Shown here piece by piece: positions 23,201 through 32,914 of a stretch of DNA of 64,000 nucleotides (position 1 is the first letter of the stretch; each line of letters begins with the position of its first letter). Source of the stretch: Notospermus geniculatus (Eukaryota > Nemertea > Pilidiophora > Heteronemertea > Lineidae); NCBI GenBank assembly GCA_002633025.1, contig NMRB01000073.1, positions 49,529 through 113,528 of the forward strand, read 5' to 3'. Position numbers and translations under genes: made by a program. The notes beneath the pieces are model-generated. The model saw only the letters and a program-made list of their open reading frames with translations, did not search any database and was not told the origin of the DNA.

Positions 23201-23790
23201 AAACACTGCTCTCATGGCACAAGCAACTCTGACACAAACGAACATCACTCCATCGCCGTTGCCAAATGTTCCACCGCCGTGTTCAAATAACGGGACGCTT
23301 GTCCAACCTAACATGCTACAGTCAACTGGGAATCCTCTCTCGAGTCAGCAAAACAGTCAAGCCCTGGTTCAGCAGGGGATGAATCAACCAGAAGTTTCGT
23401 TATTGTCGCAGAACACGGTGCCAATGTCGGCTAGCCCTTTGTTACAGCCCAATCTAAGCCAATTGAACAGTGCGTCGTTCCTGCCTGCAGGGGCGACACA
23501 ACCTGGCTCGTTCCTCCCGACAGATTTCAACCTCAGTAATGCCCTAATGACTGGAAAGTCGACAAATATGACAAAGTCGGGTTTCAACATGGGATCTCCG
23601 TTTCTGGGACCGGGTAACTTTCCGTTGGCGTCTACGCTACAACAGATGGGGCAAGGACAACAATATGATCTGTCAAATCTGTGTAAGGATATGCCGACCG
23701 TGGATGGTGGTCCAGGAAGGACGAATGGTCAGATGACTGGTGCTCCAGTTCCTGAGGGCGTTCCTGGGGCTCCTGGATTGGGACCTGGGG
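20274..23790 (+). CDS. BTB-ZF protein, coding exon 1 (BTB domain and long linker)
   Basis: This exon encodes residues 1-1172 and the first base of codon 1173. The start is the ATG at 20274, with A at -3; the in-frame codons just upstream lack an ATG. The BTB/POZ domain is at about residues 24-118: LCDMTFVLNG with the conserved Asp29, then KMHALVLVCASSQF with His43-Ala44, then LLNYVYG and an LATMLSIDTAILHCEEF helix. BTB domains dimerise and recruit corepressors or cullin-3. The rest is probably disordered: Ser/Glu-rich (about 170-260), a lone Cys-X2-Cys (DCRICQY, about 322), an acidic patch EEDEDDEQTPMDE (about 762), Asn/Met/Gln-rich tracts, and degenerate LQPxLxQ-like phrases up to about 1130. 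It is long for the family. A nuclear transcription factor is the likely role. Orthology to a named BTB-ZF was not established. Confidence 0.93.
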
Positions 23791-24260
23791 GTAAGTTGGT
23801 ATAGGATACAAGCGAAAGTTACCAAGTGGCACTGAGACTCGGTAGACTTTCTTTCGAAAACCACCCGAGTTACTACATGTACCAGTATCACGATCCTGAC
23901 GTGTGCAATTTTTTTTTCTCAAATCTTCTTGTAATTGTTTTGCTTGCCTGTTCCGCTCAGAATTTAAAAAGGCATGGCATAGATGATTCTCGAATTCACA
24001 GATCTGCGCACTTCCGCCGAAATCGCAGCCACAACCTCGATCTGAAACCAGCTGACGTGACGCAATCCTTGATTCAGCAATGGTCGGCTCTGATGCAACG
24101 TTGTCGAAGTCACTGTCGTGGGGTTCTCTGTGTCACGTCATACAGTTTCAGACCGAGGTTGTGGTTGCAATTTCAGCGGAAGTCTGCAGATCTTTCTCAT
24201 TTACGTGTCCATTTGTCAGTCAGGTTTGATGATGCATAGGCATTGTGTCTTTTTTTTCAG
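23791..24260 (+). other. intron 1 of BTB-ZF gene
   Basis: Phase-1 GT-AG intron of 470 bp. About half is a foldback MITE (from 23982). The remaining unique sequence carries the polypyrimidine tract TTTTTTTTCAG. Confidence 0.85.
23982..24215. mobile_element. foldback MITE, GATCTGCGCACTT family, in intron 1
   Basis: The left arm (from GATGATTCTCGAATT, with GATCTGCGCACTTCCGCCG inside) is inverted on the right (GCGGAAGTCTGCAGATC near 24180-24192). The centre holds TTCAGCAATGGTC. The same family occurs at 25655-25894 and, interrupted, at 8981-10130. A TA directly precedes the left end, consistent with TA target preference. It ends about 50 bp before the zinc-finger exon acceptor. Confidence 0.85.
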
Positions 24261-24397
24261 TGAATAAGCACCTGTTTGATTGTCCTGTGTGTGGGAAGGG
24301 ATTCCCGAACACCAAGCAGAGGGCGGTTCACATGAGAATACACTCTAGGACAGAACACAAGCCGTTTGTATGCGATATGTGTGGATTTAGAACAAAG
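24261..24397 (+). CDS. BTB-ZF protein, coding exon 2 (zinc finger 1 and start of finger 2)
   Basis: This exon encodes residues 1173-1218. Codon 1173 (GTG, Val) is split by the phase-1 intron. Finger 1 is C1180-X2-C1183-X12-H1196-X3-H1200 (FDCPVCGKGFPNTKQRAVH and following), a canonical C2H2 finger. A linker of the HSRTEHKPF type leads to the first two cysteines of finger 2, C1210 and C1213. The exon stops at FRTK, inside finger 2. A MITE of about 230 bp lies just upstream in intron 1. Confidence 0.93.
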
Positions 24398-25261
24398 GTA
24401 TCCGTATCACTTTTCCATTTTGTCCATGAGAATTCCACTACACTACAGTACAGTGTGCACTGATACACAGAGGAATCGGAACCAGTCATTGTTGGTTTAA
24501 GCCTGCCGCACACTGAAGCCATCTGCTGAGCAAAAAGTCAGTCGAGACTGTTTGCTCAGCAGATAGCTCCAGTCTGTGGCAGGCTTTAGGCCTCCAGGCG
24601 GCTTGAGATATGAGTAGGCCTATGTGTGGATTAACGTCGATAACAGTGGGTTTGAAATAATAACAGGTTTCTAAGGGGGTTGATAACAATGGGTTGGTAT
24701 AGAATGATGGGATGTGGACATACACGCTCCGAGTTGCGCTTCGTTCGAGCCTACCCGGGTCCACATTTGAGGAAGATACACATGTGCAGAAAGCGTAATA
24801 GGGGCGATGTCATGATTCAGCCAACTTCTGCGGTTTTGATCTAAACTAAATCTCATTTCTGGTTCATGTGAAGGAGATTCGACTTGCATTATGATGAACA
24901 TGCTCTAATTGAAGCAGTGCTCGAAAAGTTCAGTTGTTCAAAGGTAGCCGTTTGACTATGTCTACAAATTTTCATAGCGAAATATTAAATGATTGAGATA
25001 CAATGTACTGCCAATGGAAATAGAAAGGACTTATGGCGATTAAAATGGTGAAAATCAAGGAATTTTTGCAGCCAAATGGCGAAGTTGACAAAATCCTTTA
25101 TAGCCAAATGGGAAAATCCTGTAGCCAATGGCGATGAAAACAGCTACGGTACTTTTCAAGCACTGTGAAGGACAGTCAACTTGCAGTGTGATGCATAGTT
25201 GAATGTGAACAAATCGATGCAAAAAAGTAGCTTTTTCTCACACTGAATATTTACATTTCAG
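24398..25261 (+). other. intron 2 of BTB-ZF gene
   Basis: Phase-0 GT-AG intron of 864 bp that interrupts zinc finger 2. It holds a small palindromic element at 24500-24585. The rest shows no recognisable feature. Confidence 0.85.
24500..24585. mobile_element. 86-bp palindromic element in intron 2, TTA target duplication
   Basis: The termini are AGCCTGCCGCACACTG and CTGTGGCAGGCT, with inner arms CTGCTGAGCAAA / TTTGCTCAGCAG. TTA flanks both sides (24497-24499 and 24586-24588). The 3-bp TWA duplication resembles PIF/Harbinger MITEs. Confidence 0.8.
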
Positions 25262-25435
25262 TACGCTGATCGTCTGAAGATCCACAAACGTCTACAACAT
25301 ACTCACAAGGGAGTCAAGCCGTTCAAATGCCCCTACTGTCCATACGCCACGTCTTTGAAAGGAAACTGCAGAAAACATGTGATGACAAAGCATCCTGGCC
25401 TGGAAGTCACTGTGGAACAAGTTATGCCCATTTAG
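25262..25435 (+). CDS. BTB-ZF protein, coding exon 3 (rest of finger 2, finger 3, stop)
   Basis: This exon encodes residues 1219-1275. It completes finger 2 with H1226 and H1231 (X12, then X4 between the histidines). Finger 3 is C1241-X2-C1244-X12-H1257-X4-H1262 (KCPYCPYATSLKGNCRKH and following). The tail is PGLEVTVEQVMPI, then TAG at 25433-25435. Joining exons 2 and 3 rebuilds a correctly spaced finger, which is strong evidence for the splice sites. The last two fingers have the longer H-X4-H spacing and a C-PY-C-PYATS type often seen in BTB-ZF and related regulators. Three C-terminal fingers would contact DNA. Confidence 0.93.
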   Translation, partial: YADRLKIHKRLQHTHKGVKPFKCPYCPYATSLKGNCRKHVMTKHPGLEVTVEQVMPI

Positions 25436-25654
25436 TGTTGACGAAGACAGGTCAGGGGAGGAGGGTGGAGAGGAGGTAGGCTGGGTCAGCTGTGTCCTAC
25501 ACCAAGCCGTCAGTGGGGCGTATTGATAATGAAATATCGCATGTCACCCCTGTGGTCTGGGTTTGTTCCGTGGTGACCCTGTTCTCAACTGATGAAGCAG
25601 TGCCTGCCTGCTGGTGCATCCAAACAGATATGAAACAACAAGCATTCATTGAGA

Positions 25655-25894
25655 TAGACGATTCTCGAATTCGCAGATCTGCACACTTCTGCCGAAATCG
25701 CAACCAGAACCTCGATCTGAAACCAGCTGACGTGACGCAATGATTCAGCAATGGTCAACTCTGACGCAACGTCGTCGAAGTCACTGTTGTGGGGTTCTCT
25801 GCGTCACGTCATTCAGTTTCAGACCGAGGTTGTGGTTGCAATTTTGGTGGAAGTGCGCAGATCTTTGTCGTTTACGTCAATTTGAGAATTGTCT
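25655..25894. mobile_element. foldback MITE, GATCTGCGCACTT family, downstream of BTB-ZF
   Basis: A near-complete palindrome of about 240 bp that begins GACGATTCTCGAATT and ends AATTTGAGAATTGTC. It is flanked by TA on each side (GA-TA / TA-TTG), the target duplication of Tc1/mariner-type MITEs. It lies 220 bp after the stop codon, so it may be inside the 3' UTR. Confidence 0.85.
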
Positions 25895-26374
25895 ATTGCT
25901 GTCCTTTGCTTCTATCATGGAAAAAGCACCTACCGGTAATGCTGACAAATGCTCATGCACATCACGCTGATTATGTTGTACTCTATTTCATGCTCCAGCC
26001 GTCGACACAGAAGATGTATCTCAGTAAAACTGGCCTACCGGTATTTGGGCTGACAATATTATAACCTTCAACATGTTGAAGCAAAGGTAGCAATTAAGTG
26101 GATGCTTTCAGCATTGATTGTTGAGTTGGGACCGTGGCAAAGTCCACACCTCCCACAGTTGAGGTCCTGCATTTATTGCATTTTAAGAAATAATTAGATG
26201 CATCTTTTCCAGGCTTGCTGTAGTGCCCTGTGTTGTTCGGAAGTCTGCCTACCCTGAAATCCTCCTCCTTATAACATTACCAGGGTATACAGGGAGTCCT
26301 TGCCAATACCATCTTTCTATACTGGCTGTACAGTCTAACAAGCCCAGTACATTTTGGTGGCCCACAACAGGGGA
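25895..26374. other. downstream flank of BTB-ZF, nothing recognised
   Basis: Possible 3' UTR. No clear poly(A) signal or repeat was recognised. Confidence 0.4.
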
Positions 26375-26378
26375 TATA

Positions 26379-27347
26379 AGCCGTGTTCACAGTACACTTT
26401 CAATATGAATTGAATGCGCTTTAAAACCCCAATGCGCATTAACTCTGAGATCTGAGATCGGGTTGGCAATGCACCAAACCCCTTTAACGAATTTGGTTTG
26501 TTAACCGAACTGAATGGGCGTCAACCGAAGCATGTCAGCTGAACCGCAATAAAAACTGTGTGAGAGCACATCGATGCGAATCAGCTGGCACGCTACCTGT
26601 ACGCATGCGTACTTACTCTTTCCCGGTATAAACTGAGGAGACAGTGGTTTGGTTGACATATCTCTCATTACTTTTGTGCGATATATCGATTTAATAATGG
26701 CAAATCAGGACAGGGGAACCGTCTGGTCCGAGGCAAACGCAAATATCATTGTCGACAATTATAGCCAACGTCCTTATCTGGCTCTTCTCCTTTCGTTGTC
26801 ATCCATGTTGGTTAACTCCACTGTTGTTTTGCTACCCTTGCCAAGGAGAGCGATAGTGCCTCCCACAAACAACAAATTTCATGCTGTTAAATTGCATTGT
26901 GTGTGAACGTGCTGAAGCGATTTCAGTGCGCATTGAGATCGGTTTGAAAAGTAGTGTGAACACACACCCTTGGGGAGCCACGGTGGTGTAGTGGTTCCGG
27001 CCTCCGACTAGCGGTCAGAGGATCCCGGGTTCGAATCCCGCTGCTGGCGTGAGACTTTGGGCAAGTCTCTTTGCCTTACTGGCCTCTCTCCACCCAGGTG
27101 TATAAATGGGTACGGTCGGTAATGCTCAGATTGTAGCGCTGAATGAGCAGCTCATCTGAGTTCTACTGAAAGGTTTCAGGATAGACTGGGGTTAATGTGT
27201 GAAGTCGGATGACACCTCTACCGTTGTTGATATCAAACTATAAACCCAAACTTTAACTTTAACCCTTGACACGCATTAACTCGATACGAATTCCGGGACA
27301 CAAATCGGGGAATTCGCTTTCAATTCGCATCCAGTGTGAACGTGGCT
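26379..27347. mobile_element. foldback element, AGCCGTGTTCACA ends, with nested SINE
   Basis: The left end is AGCCGTGTTCACAGTACAC; the right end is CAGTGTGAACGTGGCT. TATA flanks both sides (26375-26378 and 27348-27351). Subterminal arms (AATTGAATGCG, AATGCGCATTAACTC) recur inverted. A short open frame from ATG 26697 (MANQDRGTVWSEANANIIVD) faintly recalls the Myb/SANT-like start of Harbinger accessory proteins; that is a guess. Confidence 0.75.
26973..27261 (+). mobile_element. tRNA-derived SINE (full, 289 bp)
   Basis: The tRNA-like head has A box TGGTGTAGTGG (26983-26993) and B box GGTTCGAATCC. The body has GGCAAGTCTCTTTGCCTTAC and ACCCAGGTGTATAAATGGGT. The 3' end is (CTTTAA)n. The 7-bp direct repeat ACCCTTG flanks it (26966-26972 and 27262-27268). 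It is mobile by LINE-encoded reverse transcription and nested in a foldback element. Confidence 0.9.
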
Positions 27348-27544
27348 TATAGTTGAACAGGGTAGGCATTCACAGCCAATCATCATCCATTACGATACTC
27401 ATGGGGCCTCAATAATATGGGTCTGAAGACAGTATTGGCGAGGACTCCTTGTACATCCAGAAAACCAAAGTTGTTTTGTCTATTTTGCTGTAGCTCTGCG
27501 ATAATTCTGTGCGGCGTTAATGGTCATGTCAACCTACAGACTAA

Positions 27545-28163
27545 AGGTGCTACGCCACTAGACAGTTTTCACTGTCAGAAGTTGCTGTTTGAGAGAAAAA
27601 CTTTAGTGGATGACGAAACGACAGTACCGGTAACTTCCGAGAGTGCAGAAAAATTTTTGGAAGTTGGTCTCTGAAGTTACATGTACTGCTGTCAAGTGGA
27701 AGGATTATTGAAAGATTATGACATACATGCAGGGTTCTCCACAGGGTTTGAAACAGACGGTGACGTCACAGGGTTACTGATATCGGAAGCCACTGCTGCA
27801 CGCGCATCCTCATTTGCAATCTAGAAGCCCTGAAATGCGATTTCCCAGCATTTTGGAACACAAATCTAGCTCCTGTCGGAGCTTAGAAAACCTCAGTGTT
27901 ATTTAAAGTGAATAATTTTGACTAGGCGGCGATTTTTTTTTGACCGGGCGGCAGATTTTTAGACCGGGCACTGAGATCAATCCTGTGTTTTAGAACGGGC
28001 GCCACGCCCGTTCTGTTACACTAGTGGAGAACCTTGACATGTATAGTAATAAATGACTCGTGGCAGACTTTTTAATCTGAAGTGGATAGACGTTTGACGT
28101 TTCTGTCGAGATTTGGCTGACAGAATGTGTCAACATGATAATCTGTCCAGTGGAGTAGCGCCT
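27545..28163. mobile_element. element with AGGTGCTACGCCACTAGACAG-like ends, TAA duplication
   Basis: The left end is AGGTGCTACGCCACTAGACA; the right end is the inverse of AGGCGCTACTCCACTGGACA. TAA flanks both sides (27542-27544 and 28164-28166). It is PIF/Harbinger-like in target site and encloses another element at about 27731-28034. Confidence 0.8.
27731..28034. mobile_element. nested hAT-like MITE, CAGGGTTCTCCAC ends
   Basis: It starts CAGGGTTCTCCACAG and ends CTAGTGGAGAACCTTG. Imperfect flanking repeats ACATACAT / ACATGTAT could be a decayed 8-bp duplication. The inside has ACCGGGCGGCAGATTTTTAG-type tracts. Confidence 0.7.
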
Positions 28164-28182
28164 TAATAGTTACATGAATGTA

Positions 28183-29287
28183 CAGTCATTGACAAAAGTT
28201 TATCTCCACCGTTAATCGACCATAACTTCCTTATAAAGTGAAGAAATTTGATGCGGTTTTCAGCAAATAATACTTCAATCTTTTCTGCATCTTCCATACA
28301 CAAACCTGCTTCTGCAGCATCAGTCTGATATTATGTAATCAGGCGCTGAAAAAAAAGTCCAAAATCAACTTTTTTATTTCTATGCTAATTTGGATTTTCT
28401 CACGTCCGACCGGTGTGTAGCAACACTTGAAAACAATCCGCAAAGATTACGCCATCAAATTCCACCTCAGCTTCTCGAAAAAGTGACTTTTGTTGGCTCT
28501 TGTCGGCAAAACAGTTGCGTAGGGCTTGAGATGGCCCCTTTTTAACTTGTTGAGCCATACACTGATTATGGAAAATAGAGGTGTGTGAATAATGATTATG
28601 AAGGCGTGACTTAGGCAGACCAAAGCCAATAAGTAGATTTCGGAATTGTGATTTTAATGCCTAAGTTTCCTTTCATGAATATTTACAGCATATGTCACAG
28701 TCGTTTGAATCAAAGTAAGATTTGGTCATTGTCCAGGGCTGCCCATTGAACCGGAATAAGAGGTAGCCCTTTCCCTTTAGAATTGAAGACCTATTGATAG
28801 AACAATCGAAACTTACAAGTGTCCAGATACCATAACCTACTGGGTTTGAGGGATTTGTGGTTTGTGGTTTGCCTCCCTAACCGAGGCCTATGATTGGTTG
28901 TGCAATGGCATTCACAAATGTGGGGTCGTCTCACAGGCAAAATAAGAGCATTTAAATCAGCTCCAAAATCAAACCAACAAAAATCACTTTTTGAGAAACT
29001 GAGGTGGAATTTGATGGCGTATATCTTTGCGGATTGTTTTCAAGTGTTGCTACACACTGGTCGGACGTGCGAAAATCCAAATTGGCATGGAAATAAAAAA
29101 GTTGATTTTGGACTTCTTTTTCAGCGCCTGATTACATAATGTCAGACTGATGCTGCAGAAGCAGGTTTGTGCATGGAAGATGCAGAAAAGATTGAAGTAT
29201 TATTTGCTGAAAACCGCATCAAATTTCTTCACTTTATAAGGAAGTTATGGTCGATTAACGGTGGTGATAAACTTTTGTCAATGACTG
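28183..29287. mobile_element. Tc1/mariner-like foldback element, ~310-bp inverted arms
   Basis: The ends are CAGTCATTGACAAAAGTTTA and its inverse, with TA target dinucleotides (28181-28182 and 29288-29289). The arms (about 28183-28500 and 28970-29287) are inverse over their whole length, for example CGCAAAGATTACGCCATCAA. The middle of about 470 bp has no transposase. Confidence 0.88.
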
Positions 29288-29289
29288 TA

Positions 29290-29618
29290 CACATTATTGC
29301 TCTTTTGGAAAGTCAGTCTTTGTCAGTGGTCGATCGTGTTGCTTGGATATTACAGTAATTCACACAGGCTCACATGTTATACTGGGAAGATTGTATTGAT
29401 TAAAATGCATTACTCTTCCCACTGGTCAGAAACCAGAAAGATGGCCTAAATGAATCTCAATCATATAAATGCACATTTAAAAAACTATCAATTTTTAATA
29501 TTTTACCAACTGTCGTTTCCTCTAACGCTCCAACCTTGTAAATATAAAGTATTTGTGAGTGTAAATGTAAGTTATTGGAAGTTGTAAAGTGTATAGTTGG
29601 TACAGTGTACTGTAAACG
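29290..29618. other. no gene; left flank of the large duplication
   Basis: Unique AT-rich sequence up to the start of copy A. Confidence 0.45.
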
Positions 29619-30404
29619 TATAAATTGGTCTTCGCACAATCTTCTCCATTATTAAGAGTTGGTTGCTTTCGAGTTTAAGTGCTGAGATGAAAATAAGTCA
29701 GTCTAGGCCCTAAGGGCAGATGGAACCCTCGGTGACAGATGTTGTAATTTTTAGTGGCGTGAAATTCTGGATGAACATTTGAGGGGGTATCTTTTATATA
29801 CTGGTGCTGTAAACCCAAAATATTTGCATGCTATTGAAACTTTGAAAGACGAAGAAAAAAAGGTTTCTCCAATTTTCCATAAATCAGTTTGAAGGTACTG
29901 TCTTCAGAGTGTGTGTTTGATTTTGAAGAGAAATATGGTAGAAAAATGAAGGATTTACAGTATAAAAGCACTACATTGGAGCCTCTTTTAACAGGCTCCT
30001 CAGCTTGGAGGAGACCTCTCTATTTACGACTCCTAACCTTAGCCCAAATCAGCCGTTCATATTCATTTTGACTTGTCAGTCCAAAGGTCTCCTTGATAGA
30101 GGGGTTTATCTGTTGCTTTCTTCAAATACCTTTTCATAAAACTCGCATGTTTTGAGTAATATCTTGGTGAAAGATGTCGTTAGCTTGAAGTGGTTACGAA
30201 AGAGATATTATTGCTGGTGTTTGTGTTATGGGTGTTTCTGAACACCTGGATAGATTTCTTAAGGTAGGTGCGCACAGACAGATAACTCTCAGACATATTT
30301 GGCACAGCCTTATAATGTTTGAAATGGCAAAGCCAAGAAACTGCTGCGTGCACCTGATGTCACAGCCATATTTGTGGCTGCACTGCGTGGCTCTGCCATG
30401 TTCC

Positions 30405-30780
30405 ATAAATCCAATGGGGTACTGGCAAACAAAAGGAGGCGCTGATCATCAACCAGGTTAAAATGCAAGTGCGCATGCCTTGCGATTGTTGAATGTCATC
30501 AGCGTCGTGCGTCATTCTGACGTTACAAAAAACTGTGTCATTCACAACCCATGACGTCGGTCATTGGCCTGTTGTTTACCCAAAACTGGTCAACTTTATC
30601 GATTAAATTCGTCATGTTCCCGCAGAGATTTTTGCTCTAAAGCAATAAGATATATTTTAGCAGTTCTGTACTTATTGATAGGAAAGTAAAATTAGAAATT
30701 GACTGCAATGATTTAGTTATATTTGGACTAGAAACAGGGTGTACTATTCAGAATTAATTGGAAAACAACGTTAGCCTCAC
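30405..30780. repeat. dispersed repeat, copy 2 of 3
   Basis: Same family as 11545-11925, including AAGATATATTTTAGCAGTTC and GAAAACAACGTTAGCCTC. Confidence 0.8.
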
Positions 30781-30894
30781 TTTCAGTGACACAGTTCTGA
30801 CCTGGTTGATAGCCAGCGCCGCGTTGCAGATTAGTTGTGCCGGTACCTTATTGATATGCTATTTTTTGTGCAGTTGCACACAGCGGCGCAGCAA

Positions 30895-31045
30895 TATTCT
30901 GGGGCCAAATTCATGGAGCCTTCGCAACTTGTGTGCACGTAAATCTATTGTATTAAGGCAGTCAGTGAACAATAGGGCATATGCAGTCCAACAATACACT
31001 TGCGTGCATGCACAGTTGTGAAGGCTTCATGAATATGGCTTCTAG
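30895..31045. mobile_element. foldback MITE, GCCTTCGCAAC family (copy A)
   Basis: GGAGCCTTCGCAACTTGTG and GTGAAGGCTTCATGAATATG arms around AGGCAGTCAGTGAACAATAG. The counterpart in B is at about 43620-43752. Confidence 0.75.
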
Positions 31046-31093
31046 TCTCAGCTAATTTGGGCTACCACCAAATAATACTTGTCAAATAGTCCG

Positions 31094-31224
31094 AGGGCTG
31101 TATGCTGGGGACGGACTTCAGCCAGACTTTCATTAAAGTCTGACTTTTCTCAATGCTTCAAGCATAGAGGAAGTCTAACTTCAGCTATACTTGAGGCTAA
31201 AGTCGGACCTGAGCATACGGTCCT
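31094..31224. mobile_element. foldback MITE, AGGGCTGTATGCTGGGG ends (copy A)
   Basis: The left arm is AGGGCTGTATGCTGGG; the right arm is GAGCATACGGTCCT. The inner arms hold GACTTCAGCC / GGCTAAAGTC and AGACTTTC / GAAGTCT words. The counterpart in B is at 43805-43935. Confidence 0.8.
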
Positions 31225-31227
31225 GGT

Positions 31228-31367
31228 GGGGCCATATTTATGAAGCCTTCGCAAGTTTGCGTTCACGCAGATCTATTGTAAGGCAGTCAGTGAACAATAG
31301 GGCATGTGCAGCCAAACAATAGATTTGCGTGAACGCAAAGTTGCGAAGGCTTCATAAATATGGCCCC
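31228..31367. mobile_element. foldback MITE, GGGGCCATATTTATGAAGCC ends (A only)
   Basis: 140 bp with exact ends GGGGCCATATTTATGAAGCC and its inverse. The centre AGGCAGTCAGTGAACAATAG is shared with 30895-31045. Copy B has a different palindrome at this same place. Confidence 0.9.
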
Positions 31368-31972
31368 TGAATGTTATTCGTCTGTGTGCACCTGGCTTTA
31401 GTGATTTCAGATTATTGCTGTTTCTGTCTCTTGTTCTTAGGTTTCTGTTGTGGGGTTCAATGGCTGTGTGTTTGTCTGGTGATCAGTTACTTAACTATTG
31501 ATGGATGATTTTAAAATTGGAAAGCACAGGGTCTAAAGTTTTGTCTGATATGTTCGTGTAAGTGTTATTTTTTGAGTTTGCTTCTGTAAATTGCTAGAAT
31601 TAGAGGATGGTATTAAATATCATGACTGTTCAATTTATATTGTGATTTTTCTCGGAACAAATATTGAAATATTATCGCATTTGTGCCAGTGCTTTGTAAA
31701 CACCAGTTAAAGTTGAACCAATATGTTGGATGAGGGAGGCATTACTTTAGTATAAGAATCATGGTATCACAAAACGATATTATTTATTTTGATGATCTGG
31801 TCAGACCCGTTATCATTGGATAAAACTTTAGGATCTTTTATCCTATTTGACCAATGAGATTGAATACTCGCTGTCTTTTAAAGGAAAGAAAACGAATAGG
31901 TGCCCAGGAAAATCCAAAGAAGAAAATGGTTAATTATCATTATTGTCAGTAGATGACCGTCTGTTCTCAGTT

Positions 31973-32861
31973 CAGTCGAACCCCGTTAAAATGATTCCTC
32001 TTTTTACGAAAACTCGCTTGTAATGTGTGATTTCGCAGCCCCCGGTTTTTCGAAATGTAAATTGCATTAAAAATGCTTCTTTATATAACAAAATTGTTTT
32101 AATGAAAATCTGATTACCGGTATTACGATAGAATTCCATGGCCCCAAATCAAAATTCTAATGCATTTTCATTCGGATATAACGATGGCAACAAAACGTTT
32201 GAGGTGCGAAGATTTTGATATGTCTAGCGCAAATGTTGCATCAGTGGGAGTGCAGCCACAAACGTAACAGCCATCCTCACAACTGATCTGGTACCACCCA
32301 TACGTTGCATACACACGCACGCACGCACATGCACAGATATGGTATGTAGCAGTCAACTGGAAGTGAGACTACTATCTGCCAAAAGAAATGGCGGGAGTGT
32401 GAATCCAGCATTTGCGCCTGATTCGAATGGGCAACCACCCGTTTGCAAGCCGTAAGCTGGGACATGTATCCAGCTAAGGCCCCGATTACATAGAAGTATA
32501 CGGTATACAAAAACGCCAGTTAACAAAGGCTTCACAAAGGATTCGTGACCGTGAAGCCATTGTTAACGGGCGTTTTCATATACCGTATACTTCTATGTAA
32601 TCAGGGCCTATGGCTTGCAAACGGTTGGGTGTCCCCTTCTGGCGGGCAGTTATCACTAATGCTCCTGAAGTACTTTCAGTGAACCTAGGTTGTATTTAGC
32701 AGCTTTCTTTACCGGGAACGATCATGGAAAACGGTCCGAAAATGATTTTATCTAGTTCTGAGCACAGCTGTACTAAAAATCAGGAAATGCGAATAACGAA
32801 ACTCGGATATAACAAAAAAAAATTCTAGCCACTTGAGATTCGTTATCACGGGGTTCGACTG
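31973..32861 (+). pseudogene. pogo/Tigger-like element remnant (copy A)
   Basis: The ends CAGTCGAACCCCGTTA and the inverse of CACGGGGTTCGACTG (right side) with ATAACGAAACTCGGATATAAC are typical of pogo-type terminal repeats, with TA after the right end. Only a fragment such as MATKRLRCEDFDMSSANVAS (ATG 32184) remains, with no DDE domain. A foldback MITE sits inside at 32477. The B copy (44664-45149) has an extra internal deletion. Confidence 0.65.
32477..32609. mobile_element. palindromic MITE, GGCCCCGATTACATAGAAG family (copy A)
   Basis: Ends GGCCCCGATTACATAGAAGT / CTTCTATGTAATCAGGGCC; arms GTATACGGTATAC; inner GTTAACAAAGGCTTCAC / GTGAAGCCATTGTTAAC. Relatives are at 37697-37826 (A only), 44775-44907 and 48849-48986 (B only). 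Confidence 0.88.
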
Positions 32862-32914
32862 TACCAACAGACATGACAGAAGGCTTTGATGGACCCAATT
32901 GAAGTGAACTAAGC

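Larger units (their letters stand above)
20201..25435 (+). other. BTB/POZ C2H2 zinc-finger gene, recognised transcript span
   Basis: The span of the one convincing gene. An acceptor (polypyrimidine, then TATATTTCAG ending at 20200) opens a last 5' UTR/first coding exon. Coding exons are 20274-23790, 24261-24397 and 25262-25435. Both introns are GT-AG: donor GTAAGT at 23791 with acceptor TTTTTTTTCAG ending 24260, and donor GTATCC at 24398 with acceptor TTTACATTTCAG ending 25261. Intron phases are 1 and 0, and the reading frame stays open through both joins, giving 1275 residues that end in three zinc fingers. At least one upstream non-coding exon must exist but was not identified. No convincing poly(A) signal was seen soon after the stop; the AATAAA near 26548 lies in a foldback element. 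Confidence 0.9.

Noticed and set aside
23791-23804. Protein ending with GKLV and the stop at 23802-23804
   Set aside because: GTAAGT at 23791 is a strong splice donor, and joining to 24261 gives a perfect C2H2 finger in frame. An intron-retained short isoform remains possible.
26973-27060. A functional tRNA gene
   Set aside because: A and B boxes are present but the sequence continues into a SINE body with target repeats and lacks a proper acceptor stem.
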